From NCBI RefSeq assembly GCF_014397115.1, contig NZ_CP060720.1:1442001-1506000 (forward strand): a stretch of 64,000 bases of DNA, written 5' to 3'. The DNA is from Vagococcus carniphilus. GTDB lineage: Bacteria > Bacillota > Bacilli > Lactobacillales > Vagococcaceae. The notes beneath the pieces were generated by a model. That model saw nothing but the letters and a program-made list of their open reading frames with translations. It did not search any database and was not told the origin of the DNA. The position numbers and the translations under genes were made by a program. Shown here in pieces: positions 26,868-35,526 of the stretch (the stretch's first letter is position 1; each line of letters opens with the position of its first letter).

Positions 26868-27593
26868 ATGACAAAAAAACCAATAATCGGTATTTCAGCA
26901 AATGAAGTTGAAGACTCAGGAGAAAAGCTTCACAATTTACCAATCAATTATTTACCAGCAGGATATGTTAGGGGAGTTCAATTAGCAGGTGGCTTACCCA
27001 TTCTTTTGCCAATTGGAACAAAAGAAGACGCTATAGAATATGTCACTCAAATTGATAAATTAGTTTTAACAGGTGGACAAAATGTTAATCCAAAATGGTA
27101 TCAAGAAGAGTTATCATTTGATGCTAGTTTGATGTCAACCAAAAGAGATGAGTTTGAGTTAGCTCTAATAAATGAAACGATGAGACAAAAAAAACCAATT
27201 TTTGCCGTGTGTCGTGGACTTCAACTTATTAATGTAGCACTTGGAGGCACACTTCATCAGGATTTAAGTCAAAGAACACCAGAGCCTGTGATTCATATGC
27301 AAGACCCCATACCAAGAGAAGAACCTACTCATAAAATTAGAACAGAAGAAGGAAGTTCTTTACGTCAAATTTACGGAGAAAATACTTCTGTCAATTCTTT
27401 CCATTTTCAAAGTATTAAAGAGTTAGCTCCGTCTTTAAAAGTCGCTGCAATTAGTGAGGATAATATAATTGAGGGAATTGAAAGTACTTCAACTATTTCT
27501 CCAATTTTAGGTGTTCAGTGGCATCCAGACTTTGCCTATGAAGCAATGGAGCAAGAACGTGAAATTTTTAAATTTGTTGTTAATGAGTTATAG
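26868..27593 (+). CDS. Gamma-glutamyl-gamma-aminobutyrate hydrolase family protein (class I GATase)
   Basis: A 241-aa peptidase C26/PuuD-like enzyme. The class I glutamine amidotransferase triad is visible: nucleophile Cys in FAVCRGLQ (about residue 116) and the His of GVQWHPDF, with the acidic partner close behind. Such enzymes cleave gamma-glutamyl amides. No polyamine-catabolism genes are near; instead an OppA-like binding protein starts 13 bases later, so the pair may handle gamma-glutamyl peptides, which is an inference. GAGG precedes the ATG. Confidence 0.87.
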   Translation: MTKKPIIGISANEVEDSGEKLHNLPINYLPAGYVRGVQLAGGLPILLPIGTKEDAIEYVTQIDKLVLTGGQNVNPKWYQEELSFDASLMSTKRDEFELALINETMRQKKPIFAVCRGLQLINVALGGTLHQDLSQRTPEPVIHMQDPIPREEPTHKIRTEEGSSLRQIYGENTSVNSFHFQSIKELAPSLKVAAISEDNIIEGIESTSTISPILGVQWHPDFAYEAMEQEREIFKFVVNEL

Positions 27594-27606
27594 AGGAGGA
27601 ATGGAT

Positions 27607-29235
27607 ATGAAGAAAAATTTAGGGATTGTCTTAATTGGAGTAGCACTTATTTTATCAGCATGTGGTCAAAATTCAAAAGTTGAATCGAAGAAAGAACATC
27701 GGAAACAAGAAATTAGTGTTGTTTCAAATGGTGAATTATCTACTTTAGATAGTGCTCTTTACTCAGATGTCAACAGCTCAGATATGATTGGTCAAACAAT
27801 GGAAGGATTATATCGTTTGGACGCTAAAGGTCAACCAGAATTCGGTATGATAAAAGAAGAGCCAACGGTAAGTGAAGATGGTTTGATTTACACGTATAAA
27901 ATTAAAGATGAAGCGAAATGGTCAAATGGCGATCCAGTAAAAGCCGAAGATTTTGTTTATTCTTTTAAAAATGTGATTGATCCAGATTATGGTTCAACAA
28001 GTAGTAATCAAATGGATATCTTTAAAAATGGTCGTAAAATTCGTGAGAAACAAGCAAACTTAGAAGAGTTTGGCGTTGTAGCAAAAGATGATAAAACATT
28101 AGAGCTAACTCTAGAATATCCTATTTCTTATCTCTCTCAAGTGTTAGTAGGAACACCATTTATGCCCAAAAATGTTAAAATGGCAAAAGAAAAAGCAAAA
28201 TCTTATGGAACAACTGCAGAAGATTTTATTGGAAATGGTCCTTTTGTTATAAAGGGGTGGACTGGAACAAATGACTCATGGCAGTTAGAAAAAAGTGAAA
28301 ACTACTGGGATGAAAAAAATGTGAAGTTAGAAAAAATAAATGTCAATGTTGTTAAAGAAGTCGCTACAAGCGTTCAAATGTTTGAAGCAGGTGAGATTGA
28401 TTATACAACTCTAGCTGACACGTATGCACAACAATATAAAGACTCCGAGCAAGCTACTTTTGTACCAAAAGCAATGGTTGGTTATTTAAGTCCTAATCAA
28501 AAACGAGAAGTAACTAGTAATAAAAATGTTAGGAAAGCAATCCTACAAGCAATTGACAAAAAACAATTTGCTTCTGAAATTCTAGGTGATGGTTCGACTG
28601 AGTTAAATGGATTTATTCCCTCTAATTTTGCGTTCAATCCAAAAACGAAAGAGGATTTTAGAAAAGAAAATGGTGATTTACTTGCCTTTGATGTTAAGGC
28701 AGCGCAAAAAAGCTGGGAAACTGCTAAAAAAGAGTTAGGTAAAGAAAAAATAGAACTTGAGTTAATTTCAGCAGATACAGGAACTGCTAAAAAAACAATT
28801 GAATTTGTTCAAGGACAATTACAACAAAATTTACCTGGTTTAACAATTAAATTAAAATCTTTACCACTTCAAAATCGTTTAGATTTACAAAATCAAGGGG
28901 AGTTTGATTTAGTCTTTGGTACATGGACTCCAGATTATGCAGATCCAATTAATTTTCTTGAATTTTATGATTCTAAAGGTGGACTAAATACAGCTAAATA
29001 TGACAATCCGAATTATGATAAAGGATTAAATGAAGTAAGATTTGATTTAGCTAATGAACCTGAGAAGCGTTGGGAAAAATTATTGGCTTTAGAAAAAACA
29101 TTAGTAGAAGAAGATGCTGGTGTTTTACCACTTTATCAAGGTTCTGTCGGCTATTTAACTTCAGAAAACTTAGAGAAAATCCAAGTTTTTCCTTTTGGAA
29201 GAACAGTATCTTATCGTTTAGCATATCTAAAATAA
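27607..29235 (+). CDS. Oligopeptide-binding lipoprotein (OppA family), orphan
   Basis: Extracellular solute-binding protein of 542 aa (SBP_bac_5). A signal peptide with lipobox LSAC (Cys near residue 18) is followed by the family hallmark beginning SVVSNGELSTLDSALYSD and the EEPTVSEDGLIYTYKIKDEAKWSNG segment. ATG 27607 lies six bases after GAGGAGG; the ATG at 27601 abuts that site. No permease or ATPase genes accompany it, so it probably feeds an Opp system encoded elsewhere, as do enterococcal pheromone-binding paralogues. Confidence 0.9.
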   Translation: MKKNLGIVLIGVALILSACGQNSKVESKKEHRKQEISVVSNGELSTLDSALYSDVNSSDMIGQTMEGLYRLDAKGQPEFGMIKEEPTVSEDGLIYTYKIKDEAKWSNGDPVKAEDFVYSFKNVIDPDYGSTSSNQMDIFKNGRKIREKQANLEEFGVVAKDDKTLELTLEYPISYLSQVLVGTPFMPKNVKMAKEKAKSYGTTAEDFIGNGPFVIKGWTGTNDSWQLEKSENYWDEKNVKLEKINVNVVKEVATSVQMFEAGEIDYTTLADTYAQQYKDSEQATFVPKAMVGYLSPNQKREVTSNKNVRKAILQAIDKKQFASEILGDGSTELNGFIPSNFAFNPKTKEDFRKENGDLLAFDVKAAQKSWETAKKELGKEKIELELISADTGTAKKTIEFVQGQLQQNLPGLTIKLKSLPLQNRLDLQNQGEFDLVFGTWTPDYADPINFLEFYDSKGGLNTAKYDNPNYDKGLNEVRFDLANEPEKRWEKLLALEKTLVEEDAGVLPLYQGSVGYLTSENLEKIQVFPFGRTVSYRLAYLK

Positions 29236-29265
29236 GAGTTTAAAGTAAAAAATACTTTTATTTGC

Positions 29266-29294
29266 TTGACTTTCTTTTCATTATTTCATAAAAT
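29266..29294 (+). promoter_or_regulatory. Promoter for multidrug MFS leader
   Basis: TTGACT (29266-29271), a 17-base spacer and TAAAAT (29289-29294). It implies a start near 29301 and a leader of about 110 bases. Confidence 0.6.
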
Positions 29295-29300
29295 AAATGA

Positions 29301-29410
29301 GAATAAATCGTACAGATAACACAAACACTTTTTAAGTTTGTGTCGAGAGAGAGGCGAAATTTATCACTAGATAAATTTTGTCTCTTTTTCTGACGTAAAG
29401 GAGAGAAAAA
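29301..29410 (+). promoter_or_regulatory. Structured leader, possible attenuator of MFS gene
   Basis: Two hairpins follow the promoter. The first is ACACAAAC/GTTTGTGT (29319-29343). The second is AGAGGCGAAATTTATC/GATAAATTTTGTCTCT with an ACTA loop (29350-29385), followed by TTTTTC. The second is terminator-like and lies between promoter and gene, so transcription attenuation is possible. It may alternatively end the upstream oppA-like transcript. Confidence 0.45.
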
Positions 29411-30775
29411 ATGGAAACGAAAAAATTTCATGTAAATTTAGCTGTCTTGGCGACAGGAATGATGGCGTTTGCAGGTGTTTTGATTGAAACAGCCATGAAC
29501 GTCACTTTTCCAACATTAATTGAACAATTTGGAATTACAACAAGTCAAGTTCAATGGGTGACAACTATTTACCTATTGATGATTTCAATTGTTGTGCCTC
29601 TTTCATCTTATTTAATGAAAAACTATAGTAAGAGACAATTATTTATTGCTTCAAGTCTATTCTTTGTTGCAGGTGTTTTAGTAGATGCTTTTGCTTTTTC
29701 ATTCACCGTTTTATTAGTAGGAAGACTTCTTCAAGGGGTTGCGACAGGGATTGCTTTACCGTTAATGTTTAACATTATTCTAACTAAAGTACCGATTAAA
29801 AAAAGAGGTATGATGATTGGTATTGGAAACTTAACAACATCTATCGCTCCGGCGATGGGTCCTACTTATGGCGGTATTTTAACAACTACTTATGATTGGA
29901 CTTATATCTATAAATTGTTAATACCTGTTTTAATTGTTTCAACTGTTATTGGTTTATATGCTATTCCAAAAGAAGAACAACAAAAAACAGATACTATTAA
30001 CATGAAAGCAGCTCTCTATCTATCAGTTATGTTTACTGGCTTATTATTCTTCTTCAGTCATTTAGAGTCTCCAATTGGTTGGATTTCACTAGCTATTGGG
30101 TTAGTAGGCGGTTTCTTATTCTACGGATCAAATAAACAAAAAGAATTATTAAATTTAAGTGTGTTCTCAAATAAAATGTTCACAGTTTACTTAATTTCAT
30201 TTTTAGTTTATCAAATTCTTTTACTAGGTGTTTCATTTGTGTTACCTAATTTTATTCAAATCGTAAGTGACGTACCTGCATCAAGAGCAGGTGTTATGAT
30301 GTTCCCTGGTGCTTTAACTGGAGCACTATTTGCACCGATATCAGGGAAAATACTAGATAAACTTGGATTTAAAAAACCAATCGGTATTGGGATTTTATTT
30401 GCAGTTGCAGGATGGTTGAGTTTAATTTTTGTTATCCAAACAGGAAACATGACTCTTATCACAATGTCACACGTTATTTTTATGATAGGTGTAGGATTGT
30501 CTTATAGTAACGTCATGACAGTTGGTTTATCAGCAATTGATAAATCATTACAAGATGATGGTAATGCGGTCTTCAGTACACTACAACAATTTATGGGAGC
30601 TGTTTCTACCTCGTTTGTTGCAATTATCGTAGGCTTATTCCAAAAATCAAGTAGTGACTATCAACAAGGAACAAGTACAGGTTCAAAAGTAGCTTTGATT
30701 TGTTTATTTGTTTTATTAGTCATAAGTGGTTTATCAGTTTTTAAAACTTTCACAAAAAAAGAAATTCAACAATAA
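29411..30775 (+). CDS. MFS multidrug transporter, DHA2 (EmrB/QacA-like)
   Basis: Drug:proton antiporter of 454 aa with about 14 membrane segments. N-terminal TM1 has the acidic residue typical of drug exporters (GVLIETAMNVTFPTL). QWVTTIYLLMISIVVPLSSYL follows [residues about 44-64], with motif A-like KNYSKRQLFI, and motif C-like GPTYGGIL in the fifth segment. Expected substrates are lipophilic compounds, but none can be named. It has its own promoter and a structured leader, and ends in a strong terminator. Confidence 0.87.
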   Translation: METKKFHVNLAVLATGMMAFAGVLIETAMNVTFPTLIEQFGITTSQVQWVTTIYLLMISIVVPLSSYLMKNYSKRQLFIASSLFFVAGVLVDAFAFSFTVLLVGRLLQGVATGIALPLMFNIILTKVPIKKRGMMIGIGNLTTSIAPAMGPTYGGILTTTYDWTYIYKLLIPVLIVSTVIGLYAIPKEEQQKTDTINMKAALYLSVMFTGLLFFFSHLESPIGWISLAIGLVGGFLFYGSNKQKELLNLSVFSNKMFTVYLISFLVYQILLLGVSFVLPNFIQIVSDVPASRAGVMMFPGALTGALFAPISGKILDKLGFKKPIGIGILFAVAGWLSLIFVIQTGNMTLITMSHVIFMIGVGLSYSNVMTVGLSAIDKSLQDDGNAVFSTLQQFMGAVSTSFVAIIVGLFQKSSSDYQQGTSTGSKVALICLFVLLVISGLSVFKTFTKKEIQQ

Positions 30776-30786
30776 ATATTAAATGA

Positions 30787-30823
30787 AATAGGGAAAACTT
30801 TTCAATAGTTTTCCCTATTTTTT
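30787..30823 (+). terminator. Intrinsic terminator of MFS gene
   Basis: AATAGGGAAAACT pairs perfectly with AGTTTTCCCTATT, followed by T. Confidence 0.9.
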
Positions 30824-30890
30824 GTTAATTTTCACAAATGAGTGAAAAGTTAAAAGGCAATTAAATTACATCCGTTACATGCTCTATTTT

Positions 30891-30930
30891 TTGTGAAAAT
30901 ATGTTATCATCAATATAGAAAGCGTTTACT
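30891..30930 (+). promoter_or_regulatory. gcv operon promoter with overlapping cre-like site
   Basis: TTGTGA (30891-30896), a 17-base spacer and TATAGA (30914-30919). The cre-like AGAAAGCGTTTACT (30917-30930) overlaps the end of the -10 box and the start region, a repressing position. No glycine riboswitch is seen in the short leader. Confidence 0.5.
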
Positions 30931-30968
30931 AATTAATTGTATTTTTATAATTGGAGAGGGCGGATATA

Positions 30969-32051
30969 ATGGATAAAAAAACACCACTTTATGAAACACA
31001 TGTTGCATTGAAAGGAAAGATGGTTCCTTTTGGAGGTTATTCATTACCAGTTCAATATGCTGATGCTGGTTTAGTAAAAGAACATATGGCTGTAAGAGAA
31101 TCAGTCGGATTATTTGATGTTTCTCATATGGGCGAAATTTTTATTCAAGGTTCAGATGCTTTAAAAAATGTACAAAATATATTTACAAACGATTTTGAGA
31201 AAATGAAAGCAGGCCAGATAAGATATACAGTGATGTGTAATGAGTCAGGTGGTATCATTGATGACTTGATTTTATATAAATACAATGATGAAAAATTCAT
31301 GGGAGTAGTGAATGCTTCTAATAAAGAAAAAGATTTTGAATGGATTAAAAATCATTTGACAGGTGATGTAGAAGCAGTGGATTCTTCAGATGATATTGGA
31401 TTAATCGCTATTCAAGGTCCAAATGCAAGAGCGACATTAGAAAAACTAGTTGAAAAAGCTGATTTTCCGGAAAAATACTATACTTTTAAAGAACAAGTTG
31501 ATTTTAAAGGAATGAAGGTTGATTTATCAGAAACTGGATATACTGGAGAAGAAGGATTTGAGGTTTATACAAAAGCAGAAGATGTTGAAAAAATATGGCA
31601 TCTATTAATAGAAGCAGGTGAAGAGTTTAATATTCAACCTTGTGGACTAGGTGCAAGGGATACGCTTCGATTAGAGGCTGGAATGCCGCTTTATGGACAT
31701 GAAATGTCAGAAACCATTAATCCCCTTCAAGTAGGATTACAATTTGCTGTTAAAATGAAAAAAGATGGATTCATTGGTAAAGAAGCTCTTGAAAAAGCAT
31801 CTATTGATCAAGTTCGAGTAGGATTAAAAATTACTGGTAAAGGTATTGTCAGAGAAGAAGTACCAATTTTTGTTGAAGATAATCAAATTGGAATGAGCAC
31901 ATCGGGTACTCATGCTCCATTTTTAGGATATGCGATTGCGATGGCTTTAATTGATAAAGACTATGCTGAAGTAGGGCAAGTTGTTGAAGCTGAAGTAAGA
32001 GGTAGAAGAGTTCAGGCAGAGGTTATACCGATGCCATTTTATAAAAAATAA
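30969..32051 (+). CDS. gcvT: Glycine cleavage system T protein (aminomethyltransferase)
   Basis: T protein of 360 aa that transfers the methylene group from the aminomethyl-lipoyl H protein to tetrahydrofolate and releases ammonia. Segments such as VPFGGYSLPVQY, GLFDVSHMGEI, ETGYTGEEGFE and CGLGARDTLRLEAGMPLYGHE are diagnostic. ATG 30969 (MDKKTP...) is chosen over a TTG at 30951 because GGAGAGGG stands between them. It leads the operon gcvT-gcvH-gcvPA-gcvPB. Confidence 0.95.
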   Translation: MDKKTPLYETHVALKGKMVPFGGYSLPVQYADAGLVKEHMAVRESVGLFDVSHMGEIFIQGSDALKNVQNIFTNDFEKMKAGQIRYTVMCNESGGIIDDLILYKYNDEKFMGVVNASNKEKDFEWIKNHLTGDVEAVDSSDDIGLIAIQGPNARATLEKLVEKADFPEKYYTFKEQVDFKGMKVDLSETGYTGEEGFEVYTKAEDVEKIWHLLIEAGEEFNIQPCGLGARDTLRLEAGMPLYGHEMSETINPLQVGLQFAVKMKKDGFIGKEALEKASIDQVRVGLKITGKGIVREEVPIFVEDNQIGMSTSGTHAPFLGYAIAMALIDKDYAEVGQVVEAEVRGRRVQAEVIPMPFYKK

Positions 32052-32073
32052 TAATCATTAGGAGGAATTTATT

Positions 32074-32454
32074 ATGTCTAGACCAAAAGAAATTAGTTAC
32101 TTAGCATCTCATGAATGGGTGAAATTTGTGGATGATGAAACAGCATTAGTTGGTATTACTGATTTTGCTCAAGAACAACTAGGTGATATTGTTTTTGTTG
32201 AATTACCAGAAGTGGGTACGGAAGTTAATAAGGGAGACCAAGTTGCAGAAGTAGAATCTGTTAAAACGGTTTCAGATATTTATACACCTTTTACTGGCGT
32301 TATTTCAAAAATTAATGAAGACTTAGATGATGCTCCTGAGAGTGTTAACGAAGCGCCATTTGAAAACTGGTTGTTTGAAGTAAAAGGAATTACAGAAAAA
32401 GAAGAATTAATTGATTTAGAGGCTTACAATAAAGTAGTTGAAGAGGAGGCATAA
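32074..32454 (+). CDS. gcvH: Glycine cleavage system H protein
   Basis: Lipoyl carrier of 126 aa. The lipoylated lysine is Lys64 in VESVKTVSDIY, with the usual upstream SHEWVK and GITDFAQEQLGDIVFVELP. It shuttles the aminomethyl group between P, T and L proteins. A TAGGAGG site precedes the ATG. In Firmicutes H proteins may also serve as the donor for lipoylation of other complexes. Confidence 0.96.
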   Translation: MSRPKEISYLASHEWVKFVDDETALVGITDFAQEQLGDIVFVELPEVGTEVNKGDQVAEVESVKTVSDIYTPFTGVISKINEDLDDAPESVNEAPFENWLFEVKGITEKEELIDLEAYNKVVEEEA

Positions 32455-32459
32455 TTTCT

Positions 32460-33782
32460 ATGGGGAACTATAACTATATTCCTTCTAGTCCTGAAGAACA
32501 GCAAGAGCTACTTGATATTTTAGGACTAAAAACGTTAGATGATTTATTCAAAGATATTCCAGAAGATTTAAAAATATCAGAGTTAAATATTCCTAATGGG
32601 AAATCAGAAGTTGAGGTTCGCCGAGAAGTAGAGAAGATGGCTAATAAAAATCAAGTGTTTCACTCGATTTTTAGAGGAGCGGGATCGTACAATCATTACA
32701 TTCCGTCTATCGTCAAACAAATAACGTTAAAAGAAGAATTTTTAACTGCCTATACACCTTATCAAGCAGAAATTAGCCAAGGAATTTTACAATCAATTTT
32801 TGAATTTCAAACAATGGTTTCTGAAATTACTGGAATGCCAGTTGCTAATGCATCTGTTTATGATGGCTCAAATGCAGCAGCAGAAGCAGTAAATATGTGT
32901 ATTGATCGAAAAAGAAAGAAAGTATTAGTTGCAGATACTTCTCATCCTATGACAATTGATACAATTAAAACATATGCTCACGCGATGGGAACAGACGTGA
33001 TAATTGTACCAAGTAAAGATGGACTAGTTAATGATTCTGCTTTAGAAGGATTACTAGACGAGGAAGTAGCTTGTTTATATGTTGAGCAGACAAATTATTT
33101 TGGTAACATTGAAGATTGCGAAAAATTAGCAGAAATGGTTCATCAAAATAAAACAAAGTTGATCATGGCTGTTAACCCTATAGCGAGTGCTCTTTTAAAA
33201 ACACCATTTGAATGCGGAGCAGATATTGCAACTGGGGAAGGTCAACCGTTAGGACTTCCAATGAATTTTGGCGGACCTTACTTAGGATTTATGGCTACAA
33301 CTCAAAAATTAACACGTAAATTACCAGGTCGTATCGTTGGTGAAACAACTGATAATAAGGGAGAAAGAGCTTTTGTTTTAACACTCCAAGCAAGAGAGCA
33401 ACATATTCGTCGTGAAAAAGCTTCATCGAATATTTGTTCAAACCAAGCACACTGTGCTCTAACTGCTAGTGTTTATTTATCAGCTATGGGACCAGATGGA
33501 CTAAGAGATGTTGCAACTCAGTGTTATAGTAAAGCTCACTATTTACAAAATGAATTAGCAAAAATCAATGGTTTTGAACCTCTATATGAAACAGAATTCT
33601 TCCATGAATTTATGACAAAATCACCAATTAATCCCGTTGAATTGAATGAACGTCTGCAAGAAAAGGGCATTCTTGGTGGCATGCCAGTTGGAGAAAATCT
33701 TCTTTGGTGTGTAACTGAATTGAATACAAGAGAAGAAATGGATGAATTACTTAATGCATTGAAGGAGGTTAGTTTAGGATGA
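32460..33782 (+). CDS. gcvPA: Glycine dehydrogenase (decarboxylating) subunit 1
   Basis: Alpha subunit of the split P protein (440 aa). It pairs with GcvPB to form the PLP-dependent glycine decarboxylase. The N-terminal NYNYIPSSPEEQQELLDILG, FRGAGSYNHYIPS and YTPYQAEISQG segments are typical. It starts five bases after gcvH behind GAGGAGG, and its last four bases overlap the gcvPB start (ATGA), implying coupled synthesis of the two subunits. Confidence 0.95.
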   Translation: MGNYNYIPSSPEEQQELLDILGLKTLDDLFKDIPEDLKISELNIPNGKSEVEVRREVEKMANKNQVFHSIFRGAGSYNHYIPSIVKQITLKEEFLTAYTPYQAEISQGILQSIFEFQTMVSEITGMPVANASVYDGSNAAAEAVNMCIDRKRKKVLVADTSHPMTIDTIKTYAHAMGTDVIIVPSKDGLVNDSALEGLLDEEVACLYVEQTNYFGNIEDCEKLAEMVHQNKTKLIMAVNPIASALLKTPFECGADIATGEGQPLGLPMNFGGPYLGFMATTQKLTRKLPGRIVGETTDNKGERAFVLTLQAREQHIRREKASSNICSNQAHCALTASVYLSAMGPDGLRDVATQCYSKAHYLQNELAKINGFEPLYETEFFHEFMTKSPINPVELNERLQEKGILGGMPVGENLLWCVTELNTREEMDELLNALKEVSLG

Positions 33783-35209
33783 AATTAGTTTTTGAACGAA
33801 GCAAACCAGGTAGAAAAAATGATTTTATTCCCGCACTTGATGTTGAAGTAGCAACAATACCAGATAAATTTAACAGACAACAAGCATTGAGATTACCAGA
33901 GATTTCTCAAGTAGATATGAGCCGTCACTATACAGATTTAGCTGACAATAGTTTTGGTGTTAATAATGGCTTCTATCCTTTAGGTTCATGTACGATGAAG
34001 TATAACCCTAAAATTAATGATGAAATGAGTGCTTTACCAAACTTTGGTCAAATTCATCCATTTCAACCAATTGATACAGTGCAAGGCTCTTTAGAAGTGT
34101 ATTACACAGCTGAAAAATTATTAGGTGAAATTACAGGAATGGATGCGATGACATTCCAACCAGCTGCTGGCGCTCAAGGAGAGCTGACTGGGGTTATGCT
34201 AATTAAAGCGTATCACGAAAATAATAATGACTTTAAGCGAAATAAGATCATTGTTCCCGATTCGGCTCATGGAACTAACCCAGCAACAGCTTCAATGGTA
34301 AACTATGAAACGATTAATATTCCGTCAAAAGAAGACGGTAGAGTCGATTTAGAAAGATTAAAAGAAGTGGTCGGAGATGATACTGCTGGTTTAATGTTGA
34401 CAAATCCAAGCACAGTCGGTCTTTTTGAACATGATATTATTGAAATTACAGAAATCATTCATCAAGCAGGTGGCTTATGTTACTATGATGGAGCTAATTT
34501 AAATGCAATTATGGGAACCGTTAGACCTGGAGATATGGGATTTGACGTAGTTCACTTGAATATCCATAAAACATTTTCGACACCTCATGGAGGTGGAGGG
34601 CCAGGAGCTGGTCCGATAGGTTGTAAGGAGTTCTTGAAACCTTTCTTACCAAATTACCATGTAGTAAAAGTAGGCGATAAATACGAATTTGAAACGCCTG
34701 AAAAATCAATTGGACAAGTGAAAACATTCTATGGTCATTTTGCCGTAGTTGTCCGAGCGTTAACTTATATTTTAACGTTAGGTAAAGAAGGTATTCCACA
34801 AGCGTCTCGCACGGCTGTTTTAAACGCTAATTACATGAGACATGAACTTAAAGATACATATGATATGGCTTATGAGGGACCTTGTATGCATGAGTTTGTT
34901 ATGACATTAGAACGCTTGAAAAAAGAGACTGGTATTACTGCTCTTGATGTGTCAAAAGCTCTGTTAGATAATGGCATGCATCCACCTACCATGTACTTCC
35001 CAGACGTGGTTAAAGAAGCATTAATGATTGAACCAACGGAAACAGAAAGTAAGGAAACTCTTGATAAAGTGATTGAAGTCTTTAAACAAATTAAAGAACA
35101 AGCTTATCAGGACGCTGAAGTTATCAAAGAAGCGCCAATTAATACCTTAATTGGTCGAGTTGATGAAACAGCAGCAGCGAGAAACCCAATTTTAAGATAT
35201 GAATTTTAA
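33779..35209 (+). CDS. gcvPB: Glycine dehydrogenase (decarboxylating) subunit 2
   Basis: Beta subunit of the split P protein (476 aa). The PLP-binding lysine is in NIHKTFSTPHGGGGPG (about residue 263), with YPLGSCTMKYNPK and FQPAAGAQGELTG upstream. With GcvPA it decarboxylates glycine onto the H-protein lipoyl arm. The dihydrolipoyl dehydrogenase (L protein) is not in this window and is presumably shared with a 2-oxoacid dehydrogenase. A strong terminator closes the operon. Confidence 0.95.
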   Translation: MKLVFERSKPGRKNDFIPALDVEVATIPDKFNRQQALRLPEISQVDMSRHYTDLADNSFGVNNGFYPLGSCTMKYNPKINDEMSALPNFGQIHPFQPIDTVQGSLEVYYTAEKLLGEITGMDAMTFQPAAGAQGELTGVMLIKAYHENNNDFKRNKIIVPDSAHGTNPATASMVNYETINIPSKEDGRVDLERLKEVVGDDTAGLMLTNPSTVGLFEHDIIEITEIIHQAGGLCYYDGANLNAIMGTVRPGDMGFDVVHLNIHKTFSTPHGGGGPGAGPIGCKEFLKPFLPNYHVVKVGDKYEFETPEKSIGQVKTFYGHFAVVVRALTYILTLGKEGIPQASRTAVLNANYMRHELKDTYDMAYEGPCMHEFVMTLERLKKETGITALDVSKALLDNGMHPPTMYFPDVVKEALMIEPTETESKETLDKVIEVFKQIKEQAYQDAEVIKEAPINTLIGRVDETAAARNPILRYEF

Positions 35210-35244
35210 TAACTGACATGAGTTTCACAAATAAATTATAATAT

Positions 35245-35291
35245 ACTCCTAGTGAATTAGAGAAAATTCTAATTTGCTAGGAGTTTTTTAT
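35245..35291 (+). terminator. Intrinsic terminator of gcv operon
   Basis: ACTCCTAG pairs with CTAGGAGT, and ATTAGA with TTCTAAT inside, followed by six T. Confidence 0.85.
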
Positions 35292-35526
35292 AAATTAATT
35301 TTAATTAATTTTTTCAGATTTTTTGCTGTTTGTTTTGTAAAAAATTATCATATTTTCATTATATTTAAAACGGTTCAGTTTAAAATGCTGAGTAAATTAT
35401 CTTTGAATTTTATTTTTTTACTGCATTCTCTTTTATTTTTGTGAAAAAGTATAGTAAAATGAGAAACGTTACTTATTTTATTAGAAATGGGTTTCAAAAA
35501 AATGAAAGTAAAGGGGAGTAAAATAA
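35292..35526. other. AT-rich intergenic region upstream of DUF969 gene
   Basis: No ORF or RNA-like structure is convincing here. A TATAGT/TAAAAT box near 35450-35460 probably provides the promoter. GAGAAACGTTACTT (about 35461) is only weakly cre-like. AAAGGGGAG precedes the downstream GTG start. Confidence 0.4.

Noticed and set aside
29297-29335. Leader peptide (12 codons) before the multidrug MFS gene
   Set aside because: Its ATG lies upstream of the transcription start predicted from TTGACT-N17-TAAAAT and has no SD.
30776-30968. Glycine riboswitch before gcvT
   Set aside because: The region after the predicted start is too short and lacks recognisable aptamer core sequences.
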